From Candidatus Gastranaerophilales bacterium (GTDB lineage: Bacteria; Cyanobacteriota; Vampirovibrionia; Gastranaerophilales; Gastranaerophilaceae), in NCBI GenBank assembly GCA_944322545.1, contig CALUPF010000013.1, positions 35,971 through 99,970 of the forward strand: a DNA stretch of 64,000 nucleotides, read 5' to 3'. Both the position numbers and the translations under genes were made by a program. Shown here piece after piece: positions 1 to 11,089 of this stretch (position 1 is the stretch's first letter; each line of letters starts with the position of its first letter). The notes beneath the pieces are model-generated. The model worked only from the letters and a program-made list of their open reading frames with translations. It did no database searches and was not told the DNA's origin.

Positions 1-1
1 C

Positions 2-1498
2 ATAGAATATCTAAAAGAAGCACCTGATGGAAGATATGCAATTTCTTCAGTTAATGAAATACTAAATCTAAAAGAAGAATTAAACCAAAACGACTATTAT
101 CTAATTGGTCGAGCATACACAAAAAATGGAAACTATAAAACTGCACTTGATTACCTAAATAAATCCTATATGTCATCTAGCTGGGGTTATATTGCATTAG
201 ATGATATAAAAACAGGAGAATATCAGAAAAGTCGAGAAATATTTGAAAATGGTTATGCAAAATACTCATATAGTGTTGCAGAAAAAGATATAAGAACATT
301 TATAGACACGTATGTTTTCAATTACCCAGATGGCATCAAAAAAGGTTTATATAAAGCTCTAGAGATTGCTAATAACAATAATTCAAAAGGTGCAGATTAT
401 ATATTATACTTACTTACAAAATACGAATCTAATGAAAACAAACTAAAAATATACAATGAAATTTTTCAAAAATACCCCAAAGGAGATTATGCAGCAGATG
501 CCTTGTCAAATCTTTTTTGGAATGCATACAAATCAAGAAACTATACCCAAGCAATGCAACTTGGTCAAATACATTTGAGAGATTATCAAAACACAATTTC
601 TTCACCTAAAGTGATGTTTTGGATGGGAAGAATTGCAGAAAAACAAGGCTTAAGAAATGAAGCTAAAGGTTTTTATCAACGTTTGCTAGAAAAATATCCT
701 GATGATTATTATGCATACAGAGCAGCTAAAAAACTTAGTTTCACAACGGGATCTGGATGGAAAACAAAAACATCACACAGGCTTCCAGAGAATGACAAAG
801 TTATATTATTCCCTATAAAACACACAAAAATTTCAGATGACAATATGACTTTGGTCAACACAATTATTAAACTCAAAGATTTCTCACTACTAGGAGAAAT
901 TGAAAAAGATAACAAATCTATCCAAAGCTGGCTTATGTACAAAAATGGCAAATACGCAACATCAGCAACATTAGCTAGAGATGCAATTTCAGAAATGGAA
1001 ACTAAACCATCTTTTTCTGATGCATTATATAAACTTGCATACCAATTACACTACCAAGAAAATATTAATAACTACTCAAAATATTATAGCCTCGATCCTT
1101 ACCTAGTCGCAGCCCTAATTAGAGAAGAAAGCTACTACAATCCTAAAGCAGGTAGCTCTGTCGGGGCAATGGGATTAATGCAGCTAATGCCTGCTACTGC
1201 ATCATATATAGCATCAAAAAAAGGAATTCAATACACAGGATCAGCTTCATTATTCAACCCAGAAACAAATATAGAACTTGGTTGCGCTTATTTAAATTAT
1301 GCAAAACAAAAACTACATAACAATGATTTGCTTGCTGTTGCATCTTATAATGGAGGTCCTAACGCTGTAAGAAACTGGCACGAAAACCTTAATTATGACA
1401 ATTTTGATGAGTTTATAGAAAATATCCCATACCCTGAAACTAAAGAATATGTAAAAAAAGTTTATAGAAGTTATTGGGTATACCTAAATGTATACTAG
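2..1498 (+). CDS. slt: Soluble lytic murein transglycosylase, 5'-truncated by the window edge
   Basis: The reading frame is open from base 2, so the first ATG at 170 is internal and the true start lies outside the window. The visible N-terminal two thirds is helical and TPR-like, with repeated Tyr/Ala-rich pairs. The last ~150 residues form an SLT (goose lysozyme-like) domain. It has the catalytic Glu in REESYYNP, the GLMQLMP motif and the SYNGGPNAV motif. This is the Slt70-type arrangement of a superhelical linker plus catalytic domain. The family cleaves the MurNAc-GlcNAc bond of peptidoglycan and leaves 1,6-anhydro-MurNAc. That product is the substrate of AnmK and MurQ, both encoded at 50-52 kb here. 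The periplasmic location is inferred from the family, since any signal peptide is outside the window. Confidence 0.88.
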   Translation: MEYLKEAPDGRYAISSVNEILNLKEELNQNDYYLIGRAYTKNGNYKTALDYLNKSYMSSSWGYIALDDIKTGEYQKSREIFENGYAKYSYSVAEKDIRTFIDTYVFNYPDGIKKGLYKALEIANNNNSKGADYILYLLTKYESNENKLKIYNEIFQKYPKGDYAADALSNLFWNAYKSRNYTQAMQLGQIHLRDYQNTISSPKVMFWMGRIAEKQGLRNEAKGFYQRLLEKYPDDYYAYRAAKKLSFTTGSGWKTKTSHRLPENDKVILFPIKHTKISDDNMTLVNTIIKLKDFSLLGEIEKDNKSIQSWLMYKNGKYATSATLARDAISEMETKPSFSDALYKLAYQLHYQENINNYSKYYSLDPYLVAALIREESYYNPKAGSSVGAMGLMQLMPATASYIASKKGIQYTGSASLFNPETNIELGCAYLNYAKQKLHNNDLLAVASYNGGPNAVRNWHENLNYDNFDEFIENIPYPETKEYVKKVYRSYWVYLNVY

Positions 1499-1519
1499 AT
1501 AAAAATTTAAAATAGAAGA

Positions 1520-1525
1520 TATAAT
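1520..1525 (+). promoter_or_regulatory. -10 box TATAAT six bases before the oppF ATG (possible leaderless start)
   Basis: TATAAT is followed by six bases and then the ATG at 1532, with no Shine-Dalgarno sequence between. A start site at the usual distance would fall on or next to the A of the ATG. The -35 region is not convincing. The same layout recurs before nanE, anmK, the YjbR-family gene and the DUF1919-like gene. Confidence 0.45.
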
Positions 1526-1531
1526 AAACTT

Positions 1532-2509
1532 ATGCAAAAACTTTTAGAAATTAAAAACCTAAATATGTATTATCCGATTCAAAGTACAATTAATTTTTCG
1601 GGTAAAACTAAAGAATATCTAAAAGCATTATCTAACATAAATCTTGATATTTATAAGGGAGAAATTCTTGGACTAGTTGGGGAATCAGGTTGTGGAAAAT
1701 CAACACTTGGAAAATCAATTTTAAAACTAATTTCTCCAGAAGGTTCTGTTTTGTATGAAAACCAAAATATTTTAGATTTTAACTCAGCACAACTAAAAGA
1801 ATTTAGAAAAAAAGCACAGCTTATTTTTCAAAACCCATATTCTAGTCTTGATCCAAGAATGACAATTTTTAAGATTTTACGAGAACCTCTTGTCGTCCAT
1901 AATATAAAAAATAAAGAAGAAATAAAAAAAAGAATATATGAAGTAATAAAACTTGTAGGTTTGGATGAAAGTGCTCTTCAAAGATATCCACATGAATTTT
2001 CAGGCGGTCAACGACAAAGAATAGCAATAGCACGAGCTTTAATACTCAAACCGAAATTTCTAGTTGCAGATGAGCCTGTATCGGCCCTAGATGTAAGCAT
2101 ACAAGCTCAGATTATTACACTATTAAAGGAACTAAAAGAAAAACTCAATTTAACAATTTTATTTATTTCTCACGACCTAGGTGTTGTAAAATATCTATCT
2201 GACAGGATTGCTGTAATGTATCTTGGAGACATTGTTGAATTATCAGAAACTAATGAACTTTTTGCAAATCCAAAACATCCATACACTAAAGCTCTCATAT
2301 CGGCAGTTCCTTCAATCCATAAAAAAGAACAGGAACAAATTAAATTAGATGGTGACTTACCATCACCTAAAAATCCACCTAAAGCTTGCAAATTTCATAC
2401 AAGATGTCCAAATGTTATTGAAATATGTTCTAAAATCACACCAGATTACGTAAAAATAGAGAAAAATCATTGTGTAAAATGTCATTTATATAATGAAAAA
2501 AGCTCCTAG
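1532..2509 (+). CDS. oppF: Oligopeptide/dipeptide ABC transporter ATP-binding protein (OppF/DppF type)
   Basis: 325 residues, normal for OppF/DppF. All ABC motifs are visible: Walker A GESGCGKST near residue 55, signature FSGGQRQRIAIARAL, Walker B FLVADEPVSALD and H-loop ISHDLGVV. The C-terminus is the oligopeptide-transporter extension (HPYTKALISAVP), ending in several Cys residues (CKFHTRCPNVIEIC) like those reported to bind an Fe-S cluster or metal in this subfamily. The protein would power import of peptides or related solutes from the cytoplasmic face. No permease, binding protein or OppD lies beside it, so it acts with partners encoded elsewhere or outside the window. The last codons form the left arm of the following terminator. 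The substrate cannot be told from sequence. Confidence 0.88.
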   Translation: MQKLLEIKNLNMYYPIQSTINFSGKTKEYLKALSNINLDIYKGEILGLVGESGCGKSTLGKSILKLISPEGSVLYENQNILDFNSAQLKEFRKKAQLIFQNPYSSLDPRMTIFKILREPLVVHNIKNKEEIKKRIYEVIKLVGLDESALQRYPHEFSGGQRQRIAIARALILKPKFLVADEPVSALDVSIQAQIITLLKELKEKLNLTILFISHDLGVVKYLSDRIAVMYLGDIVELSETNELFANPKHPYTKALISAVPSIHKKEQEQIKLDGDLPSPKNPPKACKFHTRCPNVIEICSKITPDYVKIEKNHCVKCHLYNEKSS

Positions 2510-2525
2510 ATTTTGGAGCTTTTTA
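2496..2525. terminator. Bidirectional intrinsic terminator between oppF and the NTF2-like gene
   Basis: AGCTCC and GGAGCT pair across an 8-base loop. The stem is flanked by an A run on the left and a T run on the right, so it can terminate both convergent transcripts. The left arm overlaps the last sense codons and the loop contains the oppF stop codon. Confidence 0.8.
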
Positions 2526-2533
2526 TTTAAAAC

Positions 2534-3010
2534 TTATTTTGCATATTTAAGAAATCTTTGAACCTTAGTGTACATCATTTCTTCTTTTATTTTTAACTTT
2601 CCACTAGCATCAGGTCCAATAACAAAATGAGCAGGAATTTTATAATCACTTGTAGATGGTTGTCTTAAACATGTAATTTTATAATCATTTCCCTGTTTTG
2701 TAATTTTTCTGTTTGTATAATAGTTCTTATACTTTGTAATTTTTGCTCCATTAACACCGATTCTCATCTGATTAAAATATTGTTTAGTATCAGCTGTAAC
2801 AGTAGCAGTTGTTCCATCTGGTTTCATAACTACTCTTATAATTTTAGCATTTGGCGCATAAAAACTAGGAACTGTATCACTATATGTGTTAGCAGCATTA
2901 ACATAATTATTAAAAAAGGCTAAAACTTCTTCAGGTGTCGCAGCATTAGCAGCAAAAAAACATCCTGTAAAAATCAATAAGCTTAAAACTGTCATTATTT
3001 TTTTTGTCAT
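2534..3010 (-). CDS. Small exported protein, possibly NTF2/SnoaL-like
   Basis: 158 residues with a clear signal peptide: Lys-rich start, hydrophobic core and AANA-A cleavage region near residue 23. The mature part starts with a helix (PEEVLAFFNNYVNAANTYS) and continues as alternating beta strands with a FYAPNAK segment. This resembles an NTF2-like fold, but the match is by eye only. A good ribosome site (AGAAGGAGA) lies upstream of the ATG. It is convergent with oppF, with no operon partner on its side. An exported or periplasmic location is likely; the function is unknown. Confidence 0.65.
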   Translation of the reverse strand: MTKKIMTVLSLLIFTGCFFAANAATPEEVLAFFNNYVNAANTYSDTVPSFYAPNAKIIRVVMKPDGTTATVTADTKQYFNQMRIGVNGAKITKYKNYYTNRKITKQGNDYKITCLRQPSTSDYKIPAHFVIGPDASGKLKIKEEMMYTKVQRFLKYAK

Positions 3011-3102
3011 ATAAAAATGTCTCCTTCTCTCACATTAGTACACATATTATACAACGAAAAAATCCCCAGAAAGTTCAAATAAAAATGAATATTTTACAAA
3101 AC

Positions 3103-3158
3103 AAAATCAAAGTTCAGATTATAATTCATTTGATTTTCTAACCTGAACTCTGATTTTT
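3103..3158 (-). terminator. Long imperfect hairpin, probable terminator of the 3171-4289 gene
   Basis: On the minus strand an arm of about 15 bases ending in GTTCAG pairs with CTGAAC and its extension across a ~25-base loop. It ends in a T-rich tract and lies directly downstream of the stop codon at 3171. Confidence 0.55.
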
Positions 3159-3170
3159 CTTATACTTATA

Positions 3171-4289
3171 TTAATAAACGCAGGGCAAGTTTCCCCCAGC
3201 AACTTCTGAAATCACAGGTTTTTTACCAGAATCTTTCGGATACGTTGTTTTGGCTCTATATGTACCTTTGTAAAAACCAAATTCATCTTTTAGTGCTGTA
3301 AAAACTGTTTTTTCATCACCCATTTGTTTTTTAGCTTTAACTACTACATAGCTGCCAGATTGTTTATCATAAATATCTTCTACTTCATGTATATATTTTT
3401 GTCCATTAAAAACACCTGATTCTTTAGAAATTTTTCTACCCTCTTTATATATATGCTCACGAACAGTATTTCCTTCAGACCATACAGTTTTATCATAGAC
3501 TAACTTTCCATCTTTATCATATCTTTCTAAAACTGTACGAGTTCTGCTATTTCCACAAGAATCTACAAATTTGGTAATTTTCTCTTTAGAACCGTCAGAA
3601 TATATTCTTTCAAAACCTGTGCCAGATTCTCCCATCCAGGCAGATTTTACATACTGGGGTTGTGTTTGAGAAACAAGAGTTGGTTTTTGAGGTTTAACTT
3701 TTTTGTTATTTACTCTTATCATTTTAGTCTTTCCAGCATCTTGATATTCTATTAACATATCCTCGCCTGATGTATTAGTAAAAGTCTTTACGGGTTTTCC
3801 TGTAATAGGATTGTATGAAGTCCTTCTGATAGAGCCATCCAAAGTAGTTACATTTGATTTGAGCAATTGACCGGCTGCATTATATTCTTTTACCATTACA
3901 GCGCCGTTTTTATTTACTTTACGGATTTCTTTATTGCCGTTAGGAAGAATTTTTTCTGCTGTCTTTGTTGCTTTTGCTTTTTTTATAGCTTCAGCAGCTT
4001 CATCTTTTGCCTTTTTAATTGCTTCAGCAGCTTCTTGTTTTGCACTAAAAACTGCAATATCTTTTTGAGAAGTAATATCTGCTATTTCTTTTGCTGTTTT
4101 GCCCTTCAAAGCTTGCATTTCTTGCTGAACTTTGCCAACAGCTTCTTCGCCAAGTCTAACAGCTTTATTTACAGCTTCAGAAATTGCGCTTTGAGCACTT
4201 TCTTTTGAAACGCCACCTAAAGCTTTGCTTTTCAATGCAGAATATGCTTCTTTAGTAATAACAGTAATTTGATCAGGATTAATAGCCAT
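3171..4289 (-). CDS. Uncharacterised protein: helical N-terminus plus YD/MORN-like beta repeats
   Basis: 372 residues from the ATG at 4289, which has AAAGGAAATAAA directly upstream. A longer reading from a TTG at 4304 would swallow that ribosome site and is not preferred. Residues ~10-110 are a charged Ala/Lys/Glu helix with an exact internal duplication of EAAEAIKKAK, probably a coiled coil. From ~115 on, short beta-rich units alternate (NGNKEIRKVNKNG, EYNAAGQLL, YNPITGKPVK, ERYDKDGKLVYDK). They resemble YD/Rhs or MORN-like repeats found in surface and toxin-delivery proteins. It ends in a Gly-rich tail with one Cys (GGNLPCVY). No signal peptide or membrane segment is visible. I do not recognise the family. 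Confidence 0.6.
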   Translation of the reverse strand: MAINPDQITVITKEAYSALKSKALGGVSKESAQSAISEAVNKAVRLGEEAVGKVQQEMQALKGKTAKEIADITSQKDIAVFSAKQEAAEAIKKAKDEAAEAIKKAKATKTAEKILPNGNKEIRKVNKNGAVMVKEYNAAGQLLKSNVTTLDGSIRRTSYNPITGKPVKTFTNTSGEDMLIEYQDAGKTKMIRVNNKKVKPQKPTLVSQTQPQYVKSAWMGESGTGFERIYSDGSKEKITKFVDSCGNSRTRTVLERYDKDGKLVYDKTVWSEGNTVREHIYKEGRKISKESGVFNGQKYIHEVEDIYDKQSGSYVVVKAKKQMGDEKTVFTALKDEFGFYKGTYRAKTTYPKDSGKKPVISEVAGGNLPCVY

Positions 4290-4446
4290 TTTATTTCCTT
4301 TCAATAATAAATCTGATATAAAAAATAAAAACTCAAAAAAAATAAAAATTGCTACTTTTGTAATTTTTTACATTGATCTTTTAACTATTATAAAATTTCA
4401 GACAGTAAGCACGATCTTTTACTTCTATTGACAAATAAATTCACAC

Positions 4447-4490
4447 AAAAAATGTGGGTGTCTTAAAAAAATAAAGACACCCACATTTTT
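4447..4490 (-). terminator. Intrinsic terminator after the M48-like gene
   Basis: A long stem built on TGTGGGTGTCTT pairs with AAGACACCCACA and is flanked by A and T runs. It follows the stop codon at 4499 on the minus strand. Confidence 0.8.
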
Positions 4491-4498
4491 TATAAATT

Positions 4499-5344
4499 CT
4501 AATTTCCTGAAACCTGAATCAAACTATATGCCGCACTCCAAGGGTTTGTTGATTTAGCCATGTTTCTAGCTCTTTTCAATTTATCAGCTTTCAACTTTTC
4601 TTGCTCTTTTTTAGCTTTTTCTAATTTTTTAGGATCAGCATTTCTGATTTTTAAATTAGCATATATCAAATTCAAAGCTTTTTGATAAGAATCTGTTTTG
4701 TAATTTGCTTTGACAGTAGCAGGATAATTATAGTTCGCATAGTCATATATATTCATGATTCTGTCTTCACAAGAAAGATTATCATCTAAAAGACCACCAG
4801 TATTTGCTATATCAGACTTATAAACAACAGAAATTAAAGCTAATGGATTATATTTAGCAGTTGCCAATAAATCAACAGCAGTTATGTCAGCTTCTTTTTG
4901 ATTGTCCTTACTAACCTTACTTGCAGAAATAGTTTTCAACAAACTAACAGTAGTATTACCTTTTTCAGAAGTTGTGGTTGGAGAAATAGAAGAAAGAACA
5001 TTATTAAATAAAGAAGCTTTAGCATAATGACCATTAACCAAATGTCCAATTTCTGAAGCAACAACTGCCGCTAATTCATTGTCATTTTCAACGTATTTCA
5101 AATCACCACTATAAATATATACAGTTTGAGTGTATGTAGATTCAGAATTCATATTCTGATTATCAGTTACCTTAAAAGATACAGTATTTGGCATCTTATT
5201 TGCTTTTATAATATTCTGACCAATAACATTCAAATGACTAACATTTTTTGAATCAAACCAGTTAGTCGAAGTATTGTAAGAAGCAGCAAAAGCAGCAGAT
5301 GTTAAAAGAAACAAACTTAAAACTAATCCTAAAAATTTTTTCAT
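4499..5344 (-). CDS. Exported M48-family metalloprotease homologue with a degenerate zinc motif
   Basis: 281 residues from the ATG at 5344, chosen because MKKFLGLVLSLFLLTSAAFA is a standard signal peptide and GGAAGGGAG lies upstream. An ATG at 5362 would put this ribosome site inside the gene. The body follows the M48 pattern: a helix (ENDNELAAVVASEIGHLVNGH) equivalent to the HExxH helix, then a DNQKEADITAVDLLATA segment carrying the third-ligand Glu. The first His of HExxH is Ser here (SEIGH, residues 97-101), while the catalytic Glu and second His remain. The protein may therefore have lost protease activity or bind metal differently. The C-terminal ~50 residues are a Lys-rich helix. It is probably periplasmic. 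Confidence 0.7.
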   Translation of the reverse strand: MKKFLGLVLSLFLLTSAAFAASYNTSTNWFDSKNVSHLNVIGQNIIKANKMPNTVSFKVTDNQNMNSESTYTQTVYIYSGDLKYVENDNELAAVVASEIGHLVNGHYAKASLFNNVLSSISPTTTSEKGNTTVSLLKTISASKVSKDNQKEADITAVDLLATAKYNPLALISVVYKSDIANTGGLLDDNLSCEDRIMNIYDYANYNYPATVKANYKTDSYQKALNLIYANLKIRNADPKKLEKAKKEQEKLKADKLKRARNMAKSTNPWSAAYSLIQVSGN

Positions 5345-5388
5345 ATTACAACTCCCTTCCATTCAGTAAAAACATTATAACAGATAAC

Positions 5389-5421
5389 AAAAAAGCCGTC
5401 CTATAAAGAACGGCTTTTTTA
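5389..5421 (-). terminator. Intrinsic terminator of the rpoBC operon
   Basis: GCCGT and ACGGC arms pair across a short loop with an A run on one side and a T run on the other, just downstream of the rpoC2 stop codon at 5439. Confidence 0.85.
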
Positions 5422-5438
5422 ATTTATTTTAATAATAA

Positions 5439-8400
5439 TTATTCACCAATAGTGAAGTCAGGAGCACCGAACATACCTTCTATTTCTTCAAGAATAGCAG
5501 AAGGTTTTCTTGCATTGTTCTTTTGTGCTGCACGTCTTTGTGCTTCTTTATCCTTTTCTTCAGAAGCGTGAGTCAAGTGGTAGTAACCAGTACCAGCAGG
5601 AATCAATCTACCGATAATTACGTTTTCTTTAAGACCTCTTAACAAGTCTTTTTTACCATCTACTGCTGCTTCAGTAAGAATTCTTGTTGTTTCTTGGAAA
5701 GAAGCTGCTGAAATAAAGCTTTCAGTATTTAATGAAGCTTTTGTGATACCTAACAACACAGGTTCATAAGTAGCAGGAGTTCCACCAGCTTCTTCAACTG
5801 CTTGGTTTTCAATTTCTAACAATTGAATTTCTACTAATTCACCAGGTAATAATTTTGTATCACCAGATTCAACAACTTTAACCTTCTTAGTCATCTGACG
5901 TACAATGATTTCAACGTGTTTATCAGCAATTTCTACACCTTGTGAACGATATACTCTTTGTACTTCATCAACAAGATATTGTTGAGCTGCTTCAATACCG
6001 TTTAATCTGATAACGTCATGTGGGTTCAAAGGACCACTAGTCAATGGCTGACCAACATGGATTTTTTGTTTATCTTGAACAATGATATTTGAATCGATAG
6101 GATACTTAATTTCTGTTCTACCATTTTCATTAACCAAGTATAATCTTGGAACATCATCTTCAATTTCAATTTCAGCAACAGCATCAAACTCTGCAAGAAT
6201 AGCTGAATCTTTAGGTTTTCTACCCTCTAACAATTCTTCTACCCTTGGAAGACCTTGAACGATGTCACCTGTTTTTTGTCTTTCAAATACTAAGTTAGCC
6301 AACATATCGCCTCTTAATACAAGAGAACCAGAATCGACTTGTAACATAGTACCAGGGCTAATCAAGTATGGACGACCAATTCTAACAGTAACTGAGTCTT
6401 TTCCAACAGCGATGATTCTACCAGAAGTTGGAGTTGTTTCTCCACTTTCTGAAATAACACCATCACGTCTTACAAAATCACCTTCTTTAACAACAGGTTT
6501 AGTTTTAAGTTTTACAACTTGTTCAACGTTATCTGAAATAAGAAGTAATCTTCTCAATTCTTCTTTATCAGATTTGTTTACAGCAACACCATCGTTAATT
6601 GCAAGAACTTGAGTTTTTGCAACAGGTTCTTTTGGAGCGATAGTTTGACCATCTTCAACTAAAAGTTCAGTTTGTAAAGAAGCTTTGTTTGTACCTTCTA
6701 CTTCACGTCTTACAATCAAAGTTTCTAATACAACAACCTTCAATGCATTGTCTTTAGTCATTTCAACCATACCTTTTAAATGGCTTAAATAACCTTGCAT
6801 TTGAAGAACTAAGCTTGTTCTTGTTAAAGTAGCACCATCTAAGTTTCTAACTCTAGCACCATCTTTATATTGTAACTGAGTAACAGGAACAATACTGATA
6901 GATTCATCTGTACTTTCAAATTCGATACTTACAGATTTAGGTTTAATATCAAATTGTTGTACAGGTCTTACTAAAATTTGAATTGGTTTATTAGTAATTG
7001 ACTCTTCGTCTAAAGAAGTTACATCAATTTCTTCATCCAAATCATCAATTTCTAAGTTTTCATCTTCAGACTCTAAAATAGTAACAATTGAAGTTTGTTT
7101 AGCTTTAATTTTAGGAGCAATTGTTGTTCCAGCTTCAACAACTTCACCTTCTTCTACTTTCAAGTCGCCAATATTATCTAATGTATAAATTTCACCAGGT
7201 CTTACAACTACTTCGTGAATAATATCGTTAAACTCTTTGATTTCAACAATACCATCAATGTGAGTATATAAGTCTTTAACAACCTCTGTACCAGCTGTAA
7301 CGAAAGTATTGTTTTCAACCATTTTCAAAGTAACATCTTTGCTAATTTGATGAACTTCTTCAGGGATGAATATTACAGAACCTGGTTTTGTAATAATTTG
7401 ATTTTCATCAACTTCTATACCTTGATATCTAATTTCACCTGAAGATTGAACAGCATATTCATCATCAATCAACTCAGCAATAATCATTCCGTTTTCAACA
7501 GATGTATCAGCAGGTGATTTAACAATGTATTTTTCGCCAGTTGAATCAACTGTCCAGAATTGTTCTTTTTTAGTTGTTTCGAAAGTAGCATTTGAAGGAG
7601 CAATAGAAGCAATAACAATTGTCAATTCTTTACCTTGAACAATTTTCTTGATTTTTTTGCCTTCAAATTTAACTTCTTCTACAACTAAATTTTCACCAAC
7701 TCTAACTTCACCGCCGTGTTCAGATGAAATATGAGTTTCTGCTAGTTTTTCACCAGCTTTAATTTTTTGTCCATCTTTTACAAGGATTTTAGAACCACCA
7801 GGAAGGTTGTAAACGTCACCGCCTAAAACCCAAACGATACCGTTTTTGTTAGCAGTTCTTGAAATGTTACCTTGTCTGTCTTTCTTTTCATCAGCAACAA
7901 AATCTTCAAAAATAACTTCACCAGAAAGATCTGAGTTAATATCTTTTGTTGCTTTTTCTGTTAAACGGCTACCGTCACCAGATGAAGCAGGTTCAAACTC
8001 AGCAATCTGATCGCCTTTTTTAACAGTCATACCATTAACAACAAACATTTTAGCGCCTGTTGGAATATGATATTTTCTTGTCATTTTAGCGCCTTTTAGT
8101 TCAAGATCGCCTTCTTGAATGTTAACTTGAACAATATCACCATGACGAGTTCTCATTTCTTTTGTTTTTAATTTAGAAATGATTTCACCATCCATATCAG
8201 CATCGATATGTTTCATAGCACCAGAACCTTTAAATACACCACCAGTGTGGAAAGTTCTCATCGTAAGCTGTGTACCAGGTTCACCGATTGATTGAGCAGC
8301 AATAATACCGATAGCTTCACCAACATCAACCATTTTTTGAGTTGTCATTGCCCAACCATAACATTTACGACATACACCATATTCTAATGCACATGTCAAC

Positions 8401-9278
8401 GCTGAACGAACTTTCAATTCGTGTAAATCGATACCTTCGATCTTTTTGATATCTTCTCTGTCCATTGTTGTTCCGGCAGAAACTAGAACATTACCTTCAG
8501 CATCTTTAATATCCTCAGCAATTGTTCTACCTAATAGTCTTTCTTTTAATGGAGCAACAACTTTATCACCATCTTTGATGTCTGTCATAGTGATAAATTT
8601 AGTTGTATGACAGTCATCTTCTCTAATAATTACATCTTGAGCTACGTCAACCAAACGTCTTGTCAAATATCCAGAGTCAGCAGTTTTCAACGCTGTATCT
8701 ACAAGACCTTTACGAGCACCATAAGAAGAAATGATGTATTCAGTAACTGACAAACCTTCTTTAAAGTTAGATTTAATAGGCAAGTCAATGATTTGTCCTT
8801 GTGCGTCTGCCATCAAACCACGCATACCAACTAATTGTGATACCTGTGATAAGTTACCTCTCGCACCAGAGAATGCCATCATATATACTGGGTTTAATCT
8901 ATCAAAGTTTTCAACTACTTGTTCAGTCAATTTTGCTGTTGTTTCTGACCAAGTGTCGATTACCTTTGTATATCTTTCTACCTCAGTAATTTCACCTTTC
9001 AAATAACGATTTGTTGACTTATCAATTTCAGCTTCAGCTTCAGCCAATAATTGTTTTTTAATTGGTGGTACACTTAAGTCACTAATTGAAATAGTTGTAC
9101 CTGATTTTGTTGCATATTTATAACCTAGGTTTTTCAAGCTGTTAGCTAAATTAGCAGCTTTAGATCCACCGTACTCAAGATAGACTTGAGCTAGAAGGTT
9201 ATTCAATGCTTTCTTGTTCATTACTTGGTTAATGAACTCCATTGTTTTTTTATTATGTTTTTGAAGTAATGTATCCAT
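5439..9278 (-). CDS. rpoC2: RNA polymerase beta' subunit, C-terminal part (RpoC2)
   Basis: 1279 residues, close to cyanobacterial RpoC2. It starts at the equivalent of the bacterial beta' position where cyanobacteria split the protein (VPPIKKQLLAEAEAEID and VIDTWSETT segments near residues 70-115). Zinc ligands are Cys223, Cys296, Cys303 and Cys306. The trigger-loop region is IIAAQSIGEPGTQLTMRTFHTGG (residues 326-347 and on). A long beta-rich insertion follows, consistent with the sandwich-barrel hybrid-motif insertion known in cyanobacterial enzymes. The conserved C-terminus resumes at VQGLPRVEELLEGRKPKD. It assembles with RpoB and RpoC1 into core polymerase. The gene is last in rpoB-rpoC1-rpoC2, 56 bases after rpoC1. 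GAGGGAAG precedes the ATG but is rather distant. Confidence 0.97.
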   Translation of the reverse strand: MDTLLQKHNKKTMEFINQVMNKKALNNLLAQVYLEYGGSKAANLANSLKNLGYKYATKSGTTISISDLSVPPIKKQLLAEAEAEIDKSTNRYLKGEITEVERYTKVIDTWSETTAKLTEQVVENFDRLNPVYMMAFSGARGNLSQVSQLVGMRGLMADAQGQIIDLPIKSNFKEGLSVTEYIISSYGARKGLVDTALKTADSGYLTRRLVDVAQDVIIREDDCHTTKFITMTDIKDGDKVVAPLKERLLGRTIAEDIKDAEGNVLVSAGTTMDREDIKKIEGIDLHELKVRSALTCALEYGVCRKCYGWAMTTQKMVDVGEAIGIIAAQSIGEPGTQLTMRTFHTGGVFKGSGAMKHIDADMDGEIISKLKTKEMRTRHGDIVQVNIQEGDLELKGAKMTRKYHIPTGAKMFVVNGMTVKKGDQIAEFEPASSGDGSRLTEKATKDINSDLSGEVIFEDFVADEKKDRQGNISRTANKNGIVWVLGGDVYNLPGGSKILVKDGQKIKAGEKLAETHISSEHGGEVRVGENLVVEEVKFEGKKIKKIVQGKELTIVIASIAPSNATFETTKKEQFWTVDSTGEKYIVKSPADTSVENGMIIAELIDDEYAVQSSGEIRYQGIEVDENQIITKPGSVIFIPEEVHQISKDVTLKMVENNTFVTAGTEVVKDLYTHIDGIVEIKEFNDIIHEVVVRPGEIYTLDNIGDLKVEEGEVVEAGTTIAPKIKAKQTSIVTILESEDENLEIDDLDEEIDVTSLDEESITNKPIQILVRPVQQFDIKPKSVSIEFESTDESISIVPVTQLQYKDGARVRNLDGATLTRTSLVLQMQGYLSHLKGMVEMTKDNALKVVVLETLIVRREVEGTNKASLQTELLVEDGQTIAPKEPVAKTQVLAINDGVAVNKSDKEELRRLLLISDNVEQVVKLKTKPVVKEGDFVRRDGVISESGETTPTSGRIIAVGKDSVTVRIGRPYLISPGTMLQVDSGSLVLRGDMLANLVFERQKTGDIVQGLPRVEELLEGRKPKDSAILAEFDAVAEIEIEDDVPRLYLVNENGRTEIKYPIDSNIIVQDKQKIHVGQPLTSGPLNPHDVIRLNGIEAAQQYLVDEVQRVYRSQGVEIADKHVEIIVRQMTKKVKVVESGDTKLLPGELVEIQLLEIENQAVEEAGGTPATYEPVLLGITKASLNTESFISAASFQETTRILTEAAVDGKKDLLRGLKENVIIGRLIPAGTGYYHLTHASEEKDKEAQRRAAQKNNARKPSAILEEIEGMFGAPDFTIGE

Positions 9279-9334
9279 TTTTTCTTTTCTTCCCTCTAGT
9301 TTGTAATCTAGTGTCCCTTAATGGTCAGGATTCA

Positions 9335-11089
<1,755 letters not shown>

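Noticed and set aside
3867..4208. 113-residue plus-strand frame
   Set aside because: Antisense shadow of the repeat protein; Phe/Cys/Ser-rich composition typical of reversed Lys/Glu/Ala codons, and no ribosome site.
9279..9334. Possible frameshift or assembly error splitting rpoC
   Set aside because: The two frames are 56 bases apart with their own stop and start, and the break is at the known cyanobacterial site.
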